A program made the translations under genes and the position numbers. A DNA stretch of 15,341 bases from Bacillota bacterium (lineage in GTDB: Bacteria; Bacillota; Desulfitobacteriia; Desulfitobacteriales; Desulfitobacteriaceae): the NCBI GenBank assembly GCA_023390635.1, contig JAEWCM010000050.1:1-15341 (forward strand), in the 5' to 3' direction. Numbering within the stretch: the stretch's first letter is position 1; each line of letters starts with the position of its first letter. This document shows, piece by piece, positions 1 to 6,667 of this stretch. Under the pieces are notes generated by a model. The model was given only the letters and a program-made list of their open reading frames with translations, was not told the origin of the DNA and ran no database searches.

Positions 1-1128
1 AGCCCACATAGCGCAGATCAAAATAGTCCACGATCAAACCTCCCGTAAAAGAGCCCAAGGCTATGCCCATGTTAAAAAAAATGGAGCTGAGAGAGGAGGC
101 CAGATTGAGGGCATAGGGATAATCACGGCTGGCCGTGTTCAAAAAATGAAGCTGATTGGCAGCATTCATCAAGTACATCAGCACAGCCAGGACAAAAAAC
201 ACTGTCAGACTGACAACAGAAGAGAAGAAGGTAAAAGGCAAAGCAAGCAAACACAGAGCTTCCAGTCCAAAGATCAGGGGCAATCGCTTCATTCCCTCTG
301 TTTCCGCCAGTTTACCGGACAGAATATTGCTGATGATGGTACAGATACCATACGCAAACAAAATCACGCTGATGCCTGCTACAGAAATATGCAATTCCGA
401 CTCCAGGATCGGTCTTAAATAGGAGTAGAAGACATAGATCCCAGCTGATCCTAAAAAGGGAATGAGGACGCCCAGTCCAATCCTTTTGTCCTTTAGAAGA
501 AAAAATTGATGCCACATCTCCCCCGACTGGGCCGATCTTTTTCTCGGCAAAGAATAGGCCAGCAGCACGAGAATCAACAGACTGACTGCACTGATCAGGA
601 TAAAAACAGCCCTCCAACCCAGCCATTGACCGACCATCGTTCCTAAAGGGACGCCAAAGGTAGCGGCGATGCTGAACCCGGAGAACAATCCGGCAATCAC
701 TTTGCCCTGATGCTCACTGGGCGTTATTTTATGGGCAAAAGTCATGGCCAGGGAAATCAGCACTCCCGAAACCACCGCCGTCACGACGCGGGAAATTAGC
801 AGCGGAAGATAGGTAACTGAGAGGCCACTGACCAGATTCCCTCCGGCAAAAATCAAGACAAAAAGGAGGAGAAGCCGGTAATGGTCCACCCTAGTGGTCA
901 GGGTGGTAATCACACCGGCGTTCCTATGGCATAAGTAAAGGCAAAGATCGTTATTAACGCTCCCGCCGTGGACAAAGAAATCTGTAAATCGGCAGAAATA
1001 TTGGAAAGAATCCCGATCACAATAAATTCACTGGTGCCCATAATAAAACAGAGCAGGATCAAAGCAATAATAGGCAAGGTAAAGGCTTTAGGAGTTGCTG
1101 CATTGTTTTCCATGATTAGTTGTTCCAT
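1..1128 (-). pseudogene. MFS drug/sugar exporter (AraJ/DHA1-like), frameshifted and 3'-truncated by window edge
   Basis: This is a twelve-TM major facilitator of the DHA1 (AraJ/YdhP/chloramphenicol-exporter-like) type, an inner-membrane proton-driven exporter; the substrate cannot be told. The first 72 codons give TM1 (IALILLCFIMGTSEFIVIGI) and the start of TM2, ending at TGA (910-912). Continuing in the next frame from about 909 gives an uninterrupted MFS body: the LISRVVTA region, the SGFSIAATFGVPLGTMVGQ motif typical of this family, then SLPRKRSA in the central loop and further TMs to position 1. The junction reads GTPV then ITTLTT, with an apparent extra TG in GTGTG (or one lost base). 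The ATG at 1128 has a weak upstream AAGAG; a good sigma-A promoter lies at 1192-1219. About 20-25 C-terminal residues probably lie beyond the window. It could be a true pseudogene or a sequencing error. Confidence 0.88.
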
Positions 1129-1191
1129 CTCTTAACATTGTATTTTCCCGGCCTGCCTCCCCATCTAGGGGTCAGACAAGTCATAGAGATT

Positions 1192-1219
1192 ATTATACCC
1201 CGCTACGTAAAGATAGCAA
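1192..1219 (-). promoter_or_regulatory. Predicted sigma-A promoter of the MFS gene
   Basis: Read on the minus strand, TTGCTA (1219-1214) is followed by 16 bases and a perfect TATAAT (1197-1192). Transcription would start near 1185, giving an untranslated leader of about 55 bases before the ATG at 1128. It lies just past the end of the upstream papain-like gene (stop at 1238), so the exporter is probably a separate transcription unit. This is sequence matching only. Confidence 0.6.
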
Positions 1220-1237
1220 AATAAATTTGCGATTGAT

Positions 1238-2941
1238 TTAAATAAACATACTCCTCTCCCATTGATAGATTTCGCCCGAATATACATAGGTTGTCTGCGC
1301 CGTATCGCCCACGTGACCGACAACAGATACATATCCCTGGCGTGGATCCATCAGGCGATAATTGCAGACACCATCCGCATATAATGCATATCCGCAGGTT
1401 AACATTGAATGCCATGCCAACGGATCAGACATCAGCTTCCAAAATGAATGGCTAGGCTTATTCATACGCAAGCAGGCAGCCATCTGAGTACTTGTCAGAT
1501 CATAAGCGATAAATGGGTTCAGCCCATATTTTGTATATCCGCTTCTTACCTCGAGAACCGGAGCCGGATCACTCACGTAAGATCCTTTTACTTTTACAGT
1601 AGTGTCATACGGGGTGAGGGGCCCGGACCCGGCATAATTTAGCATGGATGCCATAGCAGCCGCCCAGCCCAACGCTTTGTCCTCCTGAAGCAGTACAGGG
1701 ACATGCAAATATCTGTCATTGATGAGTCCCGCTGCGGTACCCTGGGTTGTTACGGCGTTATTTTCCTGATCCAAGGCTCCCCGGTATGAAGTCACTTCAT
1801 CATATTTTCCGGCATTGACATTTGCCGCCGCCAACGCATTGATTTTATCAATATCCGTTTCGCTTAAGGCGGGCGGCTCCGAGCCATGCCCTGGCGTACC
1901 GAGTATATAGTCTGTTTTGGAAGTGATTGCCCTGACCTCTCCGTTTGTGGTAAATAAACGGAAAGGCTCATCGACGGTGGATAAGACCCTCTGCAGTTCC
2001 TTGGCAAAGCCAGGTGAAAATGTGCTTGATATCGTTCCTCCCGCCTTTGCCACGGCCAGCATTGCCCTGATTTCACCATCGGCCAGTATGGGAAAGTAGT
2101 AAATCCCTGTATCAGAAACTTCCTGATTGTGGTATTGATAAATATTAAAAGGATTGCCCAGCGTGAACCTTCGCACCTCTTCCGCTGTGTATCCATAGTC
2201 GGAGGGATTCTGCAGGATGGAATACAGATGCTTTGGAAAGTCATTCCGGGCTTCATCCTTTATTTCCTCAGGAACTTCGCTGGATAGAATTACTGATCCT
2301 GCATATGAAGTCACTTCATTATATTTGCCGGCTTTTACATTTGCCGCTGCCAGCTCATTGATTTTATCTATATCGGTCCTGGTTAAAGCGAGAGGCCTCG
2401 GGCTATGGTCGTCCGTGCCGATCATAATGTCTTCTTTGGAGGTAATTGCCCTGACCTCACCGTTTGTAGTAAATATCCGGATTGGTTCAGTGGCAGTGTC
2501 TAAGACCTGCTGCAACTCCTTGGCAAAGCCGGGGGAGTATGTGCTTGATATCATCCCATCAAACTTTCCCAACCCCAGCGTTGCCCTGACCTTACCATCG
2601 ATCAGGATGGGAAAGTAGTAAATCCCCGTATTGGAAACCTCCTGATTGCGGTATTGATAAATATTAAACGGATTCCCAAGAGTGAACTTTTGCACCTCTT
2701 CCGCTGTGTATCCATAGCCAGTTGGATCTTGAAATATTGAAAACATATGCTTTGAGAGATTGTTCAGAGCCGCATTTCTTATGTCTACAGGCACTTCAAT
2801 AGATGTGATCTTGGCCTGTGATAATTTTGGCAAATCGGCCCCTTTGGCAATATCATTAGCATTGCTTTGTAATAAGGGGAAGATAAACAGAAGAACTGCC
2901 AACCCTATGGGAAGTAACTTCTTCAACTTGGATTTTCTCAT
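1238..2941 (-). CDS. Secreted protein: two tandem 173-aa domains plus papain-like domain lacking catalytic Cys
   Basis: A 567-aa exported protein of unknown role. Residues 1-29 are a signal peptide (KSKLKK, then a hydrophobic stretch, likely cleaved after SNA). Residues about 47-215 and 220-388 are a tandem duplication with a 173-residue period; both copies contain GYTAEEV, FTLGNPFNIYQY, TGIYYFPIL, SPGFAKELQ, TTNGEVRAITSK and TDIDKIN. Residues about 412-567 resemble a C39/papain-like cysteine peptidase: VPVLLQE with Gln419, then LGWAAAMASMLNYAG where the family normally has WCWAA, His511 in AWHSMLTCGYA and Asp532 in YRLMDPRQG. Residue 425, where the nucleophilic Cys is expected, is Gly (GGC; one base from TGC), so the domain is probably not a peptidase. 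The ATG has AAAGGAG about nine bases upstream. It follows the 164-aa exported protein by 24 bp, probably in one operon. The family assignment is by motif memory; the repeats are seen directly. Confidence 0.85.
   Translation of the reverse strand: MRKSKLKKLLPIGLAVLLFIFPLLQSNANDIAKGADLPKLSQAKITSIEVPVDIRNAALNNLSKHMFSIFQDPTGYGYTAEEVQKFTLGNPFNIYQYRNQEVSNTGIYYFPILIDGKVRATLGLGKFDGMISSTYSPGFAKELQQVLDTATEPIRIFTTNGEVRAITSKEDIMIGTDDHSPRPLALTRTDIDKINELAAANVKAGKYNEVTSYAGSVILSSEVPEEIKDEARNDFPKHLYSILQNPSDYGYTAEEVRRFTLGNPFNIYQYHNQEVSDTGIYYFPILADGEIRAMLAVAKAGGTISSTFSPGFAKELQRVLSTVDEPFRLFTTNGEVRAITSKTDYILGTPGHGSEPPALSETDIDKINALAAANVNAGKYDEVTSYRGALDQENNAVTTQGTAAGLINDRYLHVPVLLQEDKALGWAAAMASMLNYAGSGPLTPYDTTVKVKGSYVSDPAPVLEVRSGYTKYGLNPFIAYDLTSTQMAACLRMNKPSHSFWKLMSDPLAWHSMLTCGYALYADGVCNYRLMDPRQGYVSVVGHVGDTAQTTYVYSGEIYQWERSMFI
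1778..2803 (-). repeat. Intragenic tandem duplication (two about 170-aa units)
   Basis: The unit coding for residues about 47-215 of the papain-like protein (2803-2297) recurs as residues about 220-388 (2284-1778). The two are clearly homologous along their length and share runs such as GYTAEEV, FTLGNPFNIYQY and FTTNGEVRAITSK at a constant 173-residue offset. The copies have diverged at many positions, so the duplication is not recent. Each unit looks like a complete domain with a C-terminal AAANVxAGKYxEVTSY signature. Confidence 0.9.
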
Positions 2942-2965
2942 TTTCCTTTTCTCCTTTCAGTATGG

Positions 2966-3460
2966 TCATGGTTTTATCACCTTGAGCAAATCGTCCCTTT
3001 GCAACGGACTAAGGTCAGCCATGATCTCCGGCTGGGACAGCAGCATTTCTATAAAAGCAAGCTTATATTCAGAGCCTGGAGCTTCATTCGTCATAGATGT
3101 ATATTTTTCCATCAGTTTTTTTCCGGCATCCTCCCGTGCATATAATTCCAGGACACCGTTGAATTGGCGGGAAACGGCTGTGAATCCCAGTTGGATATTA
3201 TTATAAGCATACATATCATAGATTAGGGGATAGTTGGACACAGTTTCCACTAACGAAGCGGTTGTCATATTCTTTAATACCTCAGCCGGGATTTGACAAG
3301 CCTCTACCATCTCAGCGTGGGAAGTGAGACTTTTCCATTCAGGGCTACCTGGCTTAGCAGGATAATCATAAGGCACGGCAATAGCTTTATGGACTGCAAA
3401 AACGGCCAACAAACATAAGACTGATAAAGCGAGAACCACGGCATAAGTTACTTTTCTCAC
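2966..3460 (-). CDS. Exported protein of unknown function (164 aa)
   Basis: I call the start at GTG 3460 because GGAGGT lies about ten bases upstream and a signal peptide (RKVTYAVVLALSVLCLLAVFAV) begins there; a longer TTG-initiated frame would swallow the ribosome binding site. The mature part begins near PYDYPAKPGSPEWKSL and contains SHAEMVEACQIPAEVLKNM and LVETVSNYPLIYDMYAYNN. I associate this pattern with small exported proteins of unknown role in Firmicutes, but I cannot name a domain. The remainder is predicted helical and ends LSPLQRDDLLKVIKP. The stop lies 24 bp before the papain-like protein gene, so the two are likely co-transcribed and may act together outside the cell. A 42-bp palindrome sits 48 bp upstream of its start. 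Its single Cys (CQIP) is unlikely to be a lipobox. Confidence 0.75.
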   Translation of the reverse strand: MRKVTYAVVLALSVLCLLAVFAVHKAIAVPYDYPAKPGSPEWKSLTSHAEMVEACQIPAEVLKNMTTASLVETVSNYPLIYDMYAYNNIQLGFTAVSRQFNGVLELYAREDAGKKLMEKYTSMTNEAPGSEYKLAFIEMLLSQPEIMADLSPLQRDDLLKVIKP

Positions 3461-3508
3461 GAGGAACTGCACCTCCAATAATTTGCTGCTTTTGTTTTAA
3501 CCCGCTAT

Positions 3509-3550
3509 GCTTGTCCGCAATTCGTTCACGTGTAAGAATTGCGGACAAGC
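3509..3550. repeat. 42-bp near-perfect palindrome (GCTTGTCC family, copy 1)
   Basis: The left arm GCTTGTCCGCAATTC (3509-3523) and right arm GAATTGCGGACAAGC (3536-3550) are perfectly complementary. Four of the six pairs across the central 12 bases also match, so 19 of 21 pairs form. It shares the eight terminal bases at each end with the elements at 4456-4497 and 13765-13808, but has a different core. It sits in the gap between two minus-strand genes, 29 bp past the stop of the four-TM gene and 48 bp before the next start. No T-tract follows on the minus strand, so it is not a classical intrinsic terminator. Confidence 0.9.
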
Positions 3551-3579
3551 TATTAAATATTCCTGTAGATATGTATCTC

Positions 3580-4155
3580 TTATAATTTAAGCTCCTCTTT
3601 TCTCTCTTGCTGATTTATCACTTCACTGGACTTTTCGTCGGACTTTGCCAGATAAAGAAGGGCAGCACCCAAGAAGGCCACCATATCCCGGACAAACAAC
3701 GCATCGCTTTCCCAATTGGTCAAATAGAAAGGCTTAGTAAGGGTAATATAAAATGAACTGGTGATCAGTTGACTTAACCAGCTCTCAGGCCGGTTATACT
3801 GCAACCCAGTCGCTTGAACGCCTAAGAGCAGCATATAAAAAAGAGTAATGCCTGTCAGGACTGCGCCTGCAATCAAGCAGATGCGTCTTCCTCTGGCCCC
3901 GAAGGCATGAAGGTTAAGGATTTTGGCTTTACTAAGCAGCCCCAGCAGAAATAGGGCCGCGCTTATCGCCATCAGCGGTCTGATGATGAACCAATAAGCA
4001 AGTATCATTCTTCTTAATGAAAATGAAAGGAATTCATCAGATAGGCTTAAGGTTTTCACGTAAACCCAATAGATAACACCGCTTAAAAAAATCAACCCAC
4101 AGACGATAATGAAAATCCAATTTCTGAGCTTACTCCTTTGGTCTTTATCTTCCAT
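3580..4155 (-). CDS. Four-TM membrane protein of unknown function
   Basis: A 191-aa integral membrane protein that I do not recognise. Four hydrophobic segments are clear: residues about 12-33 (NWIFIIVCGLIFLSGVIYWV), 50-74, 92-113 and 153-170. A basic stretch (GARGRR, 86-91) precedes TM3, and a charged C-terminal tail (KSDEKSSEVINQQERKEELKL) is probably cytoplasmic. The loop between TM3 and TM4 is long, aromatic and probably external (SFYITLTKPFYLTNW). The ATG at 4155 has an AGGGGGAT Shine-Dalgarno about eight bases upstream. There is no catalytic or binding motif. Upstream lies a decayed gene fragment; downstream is the 42-bp palindrome. Because of that palindrome, co-transcription with the following exported protein is uncertain. 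Confidence 0.75.
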   Translation of the reverse strand: MEDKDQRSKLRNWIFIIVCGLIFLSGVIYWVYVKTLSLSDEFLSFSLRRMILAYWFIIRPLMAISAALFLLGLLSKAKILNLHAFGARGRRICLIAGAVLTGITLFYMLLLGVQATGLQYNRPESWLSQLITSSFYITLTKPFYLTNWESDALFVRDMVAFLGAALLYLAKSDEKSSEVINQQERKEELKL

Positions 4156-4208
4156 TTGTCATCCCCCTTAACGGTTAAAAGTAACTGATATTCACCCTCT
4201 TATAGATA

Positions 4209-4455
4209 TTAACGAAAGGAAACCGGATTCATTACACCATTTAACCAAATTTTTAGTCCCGGTTCATTTCGTTCCCCAGTCATAGTATTGAAAATTTCTT
4301 TGCTGCACCACATCATAGCCGTTAAGCGCAAATTTTCGGGTGCCCTACGAATCAGCCCAAGCCAAAGTATGACCATCCAGCCAGAAATAAAACACTCCTT
4401 CCTTGTTTGGCATCATTAACTTATTCTCTTTTCCAACTGCCTTTCGGCTATCCCC
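4209..4455 (-). pseudogene. Remnant of a protein-coding gene (5'-truncated, stop plus frameshift)
   Basis: This 247-bp stretch in an otherwise empty gap reads as a decayed gene on the minus strand. One frame gives NKEGVFYFWLDGHTLAWADS, then an in-frame TAG, then GTRKFALNGYDVVQQRNFQY and YDWG. A one-base shift then continues as NEPGLKIWLNGVMNPVSFR before TAA (4209-4211). The amino-acid make-up (many aromatic residues, alternating hydrophobic and polar) is protein-like on both sides of the lesions, which is unlikely for random AT-rich sequence. No intact start is present, and the 5' side ends at the palindrome (4456-4497). I cannot name the family. It could still be a chance open stretch. Confidence 0.45.
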
Positions 4456-4497
4456 GCTTGTCCGAGATTCGTACGCGCGTACGAATCTCGGACAAGC
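4456..4497. repeat. 42-bp perfect palindrome (GCTTGTCC family, copy 2)
   Basis: All 21 pairs match. Each arm is GCTTGTCC followed by GAGATTCGTACGC, and the two arms meet at the dyad with no spacer. It has the same eight end bases as copies 1 and 3 and a different core. It begins two bases past the stop of the 185-aa anchored protein and abuts the decayed gene fragment. The minus strand continues with GGGGATAGCC rather than a T-tract. As DNA it could extrude a cruciform; as RNA it would be a very stable hairpin at the 3' end of the upstream gene. Confidence 0.92.
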
Positions 4498-4499
4498 AC

Positions 4500-5057
4500 T
4501 TATATTTCGGAATAACTAGCGTCTGCAAGCCCGCTGTATATCTGTTCTTCATCCTTGCTCTCTTCTTTACCGATATAAATATCGGTAAAAAAGTATCCCT
4601 TCGATGTTCTATTTACCTTTATTCCTTTTAAGATTGCCTCACCTGTATTTTTAAGATCAGTCCCTTCTGCATGTTTTATATCTAAGCAATCAGCAATTTT
4701 GTTTCTTTCAAGTTGCTCACCCATAAATATTACCGGTATATTTAAATCTATAGTTTTGTTGATACTTAATGCCAGGTTTTTATCTTTATCCTGAGCCAGA
4801 TATTCAAAATCAACCCATAAGACATCTGCCTTCTTAAGAAAATCAGAAGGAATATTTTCTCCATTATCAATTTTTGCTATTTTCTCGCCCTTGTCTCTAT
4901 TGTTAAATCTTACTTGCTCAACCGCTTCATTCTTATTGGATAAATAAAAGATTTGATATAGCTGCTCTTTCTTAGGGGCTAAACTTCCATTGGAAAAAAG
5001 AGCTGTTAATATTATTACAATAATTATTGACACACCAATTAGTATTTTTTTATTCAT
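4500..5057 (-). CDS. Signal-anchored extracytoplasmic protein of unknown function (185 aa)
   Basis: The start is taken at ATG 5057, where MNKKILIGVSIIIVIILTAL forms an N-terminal signal anchor. An in-frame TTG upstream (5081) has no ribosome binding site and would add eight residues. No convincing Shine-Dalgarno precedes 5057 either, so translation may depend on coupling to the XRE/TPR gene that stops 42 bp upstream. After the anchor come about 160 soluble residues with an alternating beta/alpha look: YQIFYLSN, ADVLWVDFEYLA, LNIPVIFMGEQLE, ADCLDI, GYFFTDIYIGK. This resembles a small Rossmann-like or receiver-like fold, but without diagnostic motifs. The C-terminus (YSGLADASYSEI) lies almost at the 42-bp palindrome. 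Its position behind an HTH-TPR regulator suggests a partner or a regulated product. The function is not recognised. Confidence 0.72.
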   Translation of the reverse strand: MNKKILIGVSIIIVIILTALFSNGSLAPKKEQLYQIFYLSNKNEAVEQVRFNNRDKGEKIAKIDNGENIPSDFLKKADVLWVDFEYLAQDKDKNLALSINKTIDLNIPVIFMGEQLERNKIADCLDIKHAEGTDLKNTGEAILKGIKVNRTSKGYFFTDIYIGKEESKDEEQIYSGLADASYSEI

Positions 5058-5099
5058 ATTTTCTCTGCTTCTTTCATTCAAAAGTTGGCCAATCTTTAT

Positions 5100-6413
5100 T
5101 TACTTTATCCGAATCAACCTTTTAATTCTTGCCTCTTCTCCGCCATAAAAATCTGCCAGAGCCGGCTCATGAAGCGCTCTGTGACACTTTCTCAATTCCC
5201 GACAGCTGGAAACCATTTCAAAAGGGAGTCTAGCCTGCTGAGCCATATAATAAGACTCTTGCAATATTCTTTTTGCGCTGCTGAATTGCTTATTTTTTAT
5301 GTGATACCAGCTCAAAAGATTTAATTTTCTGCAAACATTTACACTGTCGGCTTCCTCACTTATCTCTGATTCAAGACAGTGCACCATTTTACCGAAGGAT
5401 GCCTGATCATTTTTCGCCAGATAGGTATTTCCCAAACCAATCATTGCCCGATGTTTGTTACGCAAATTTTCTTCCAAAAGAGAAAAACGAATAGCTTTTT
5501 TAAAAAGCCACTCTGCTGTATAAAAATCTTCCAGTTCTAAAAAAACTTCTCCTAAATTGCCACAAATCCCTCCTTTGAGCCCTGCTTCTTTATTATCCTT
5601 CACTTTGTGAAAAACCGATGCTATCGATTCCCTGGACACTTGTTTATCGCTATGCACCTCGAATAGAATTTGAGTAGAAAGTGCCAAAGCTCGGATATTC
5701 TCATCCCCTATAGCTTGGGCCTTCCGATAGGCCGCTAGCGCCCGTGGTAAATCTCCCTTCCGTTTAAACAGTGCTCCTATCTGCAGATATATCCATCCAG
5801 TCTGTTTTCTTCCGTCATTCCACATCATCAAGCTCTGTCTTAAAGCCTTCATGGCATCTCTGTAATATCCTTTAGCCAGCAATGCTTCTCCCAACCCGCT
5901 TAATATTTTACTTTTGAGTCTCATTTCAACCTCACTCTTGGCATTAAATGATTGAGCTGCCTTGAAGCACTCCATTGACCTTTGAAATTCATCTTCCAAG
6001 GCAAAGCGCCAACCGTCATATCCCTGGATGTAATTAGGGTAGAAATCTACAGAATTATCCTTCAGTTCAACGATTTTCTCGTGATAAAATTTTACCTTGG
6101 CCCGGTCATACTCATCTATACCATCTAAAACGTTTTCCAGATACTCCAGAAAGACAATCTTAGCGCCTTCCATAGTTATAGACGATAATGTTCGGGAAGA
6201 TTCCGCACACAGGGTGCAGCGCAGCCGGTTCAACTCGGGAAGGGGAAGACTGAGATAATCAGCCAGTGCGGCTAATGTCTCCATTTTAATGACTCCGACC
6301 TGATTATTGACGATCTTGCTGGCGTAGCCTTCACTGATATTGCACTGTTGGGCGATCTCGCTCACACTTATGCTATGTTTTGTTATATATCTCTTTAATA
6401 ATGTTCTTCTCAT
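5100..6413 (-). CDS. XRE-type HTH plus TPR regulator (RRNPP-like architecture)
   Basis: A 437-aa cytoplasmic transcriptional regulator. The start is ATG 6413, preceded by GGAGGG with a six-base spacer; an earlier in-frame ATG (6440) would put that site inside the gene. Residues about 5-60 are a lambda-repressor-like domain with the helix-turn-helix at about 13-36 (SVSEIAQQCNISEGYASKIV). A short CTLC segment follows (66-69). From about 130 to 430 the protein is a helical repeat solenoid with roughly six TPR-like units, for example GYYRDAMKALRQSL, GDLPRALAAYRKAQAI, EDFYTAEWLFKKAI and KQFSSAKRILQESYYM. HTH plus TPR is the plan of Rgg/PlcR/Rap-type peptide-sensing regulators and of other TPR regulators. 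No short pheromone gene is visible nearby; the downstream partner is a 185-aa anchored protein. The gene is preceded by a long A/T-rich tract (6470-6520) and a hairpin repeat. The ligand is unknown. Confidence 0.85.
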   Translation of the reverse strand: MRRTLLKRYITKHSISVSEIAQQCNISEGYASKIVNNQVGVIKMETLAALADYLSLPLPELNRLRCTLCAESSRTLSSITMEGAKIVFLEYLENVLDGIDEYDRAKVKFYHEKIVELKDNSVDFYPNYIQGYDGWRFALEDEFQRSMECFKAAQSFNAKSEVEMRLKSKILSGLGEALLAKGYYRDAMKALRQSLMMWNDGRKQTGWIYLQIGALFKRKGDLPRALAAYRKAQAIGDENIRALALSTQILFEVHSDKQVSRESIASVFHKVKDNKEAGLKGGICGNLGEVFLELEDFYTAEWLFKKAIRFSLLEENLRNKHRAMIGLGNTYLAKNDQASFGKMVHCLESEISEEADSVNVCRKLNLLSWYHIKNKQFSSAKRILQESYYMAQQARLPFEMVSSCRELRKCHRALHEPALADFYGGEEARIKRLIRIK

Positions 6414-6540
6414 TTCTATCCCTCCTAAAAACCCTCTCATTAATAGAAACGAGAAATAGAAGTATCAGTTACACCTTTTTTTAAAAAAATTTTTAAGTTT
6501 AATTTTAATTATTTTTTCCTTTTGCTTCGCTAATAAAATA

Positions 6541-6579
6541 GCCGCCAATCAACCCCGTATAAAGAGCTGATTCGCAGCC
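6541..6579. repeat. Dispersed hairpin element, copy B; possible terminator
   Basis: The arms GCCGCCAATCA and TGATTCGCAGCC form an imperfect stem around a loop containing the minus-strand word CTTTATA. It is clearly related to the element at 7981-8025: on the minus strand both read GGCTGC..ATCA...CTTTAT...GGRTTGATTGGCRGCT. It lies 88 bp past the stop of the lipoprotein gene. On the minus strand it is followed by TATTTTATTA, and on the plus strand by TTTTT, so a weak transcription terminator is possible. The rest of the gap 6414-6667 is very A/T-rich (T7A7T5-type runs at about 6474-6495, which could bend DNA) and holds no gene that I can support. Confidence 0.6.
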
Positions 6580-6667
6580 TTTTTATAATATATAATAGGG
6601 AAAAATAATCTTCGGGAAAGTTAGATACTAATCATATTTATACCCCTAGCTGAATTGGGATTCAAAG

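Noticed and set aside
900..920. Programmed frameshift in the MFS gene
   Set aside because: There is no slippery heptamer or stimulatory structure at the site; a simple indel explains it.
3509..3550. Palindromes as ordinary rho-independent terminators
   Set aside because: None of the three is followed by a T-tract on the coding strand, and the conserved ends with variable cores are not expected of unrelated terminators. A 3'-end role is still possible.
6414..6667. Short signal-peptide (pheromone) gene next to the XRE/TPR regulator
   Set aside because: No short frame with a start, ribosome binding site and hydrophobic signal was found in this A/T-rich gap or in 5058-5099.
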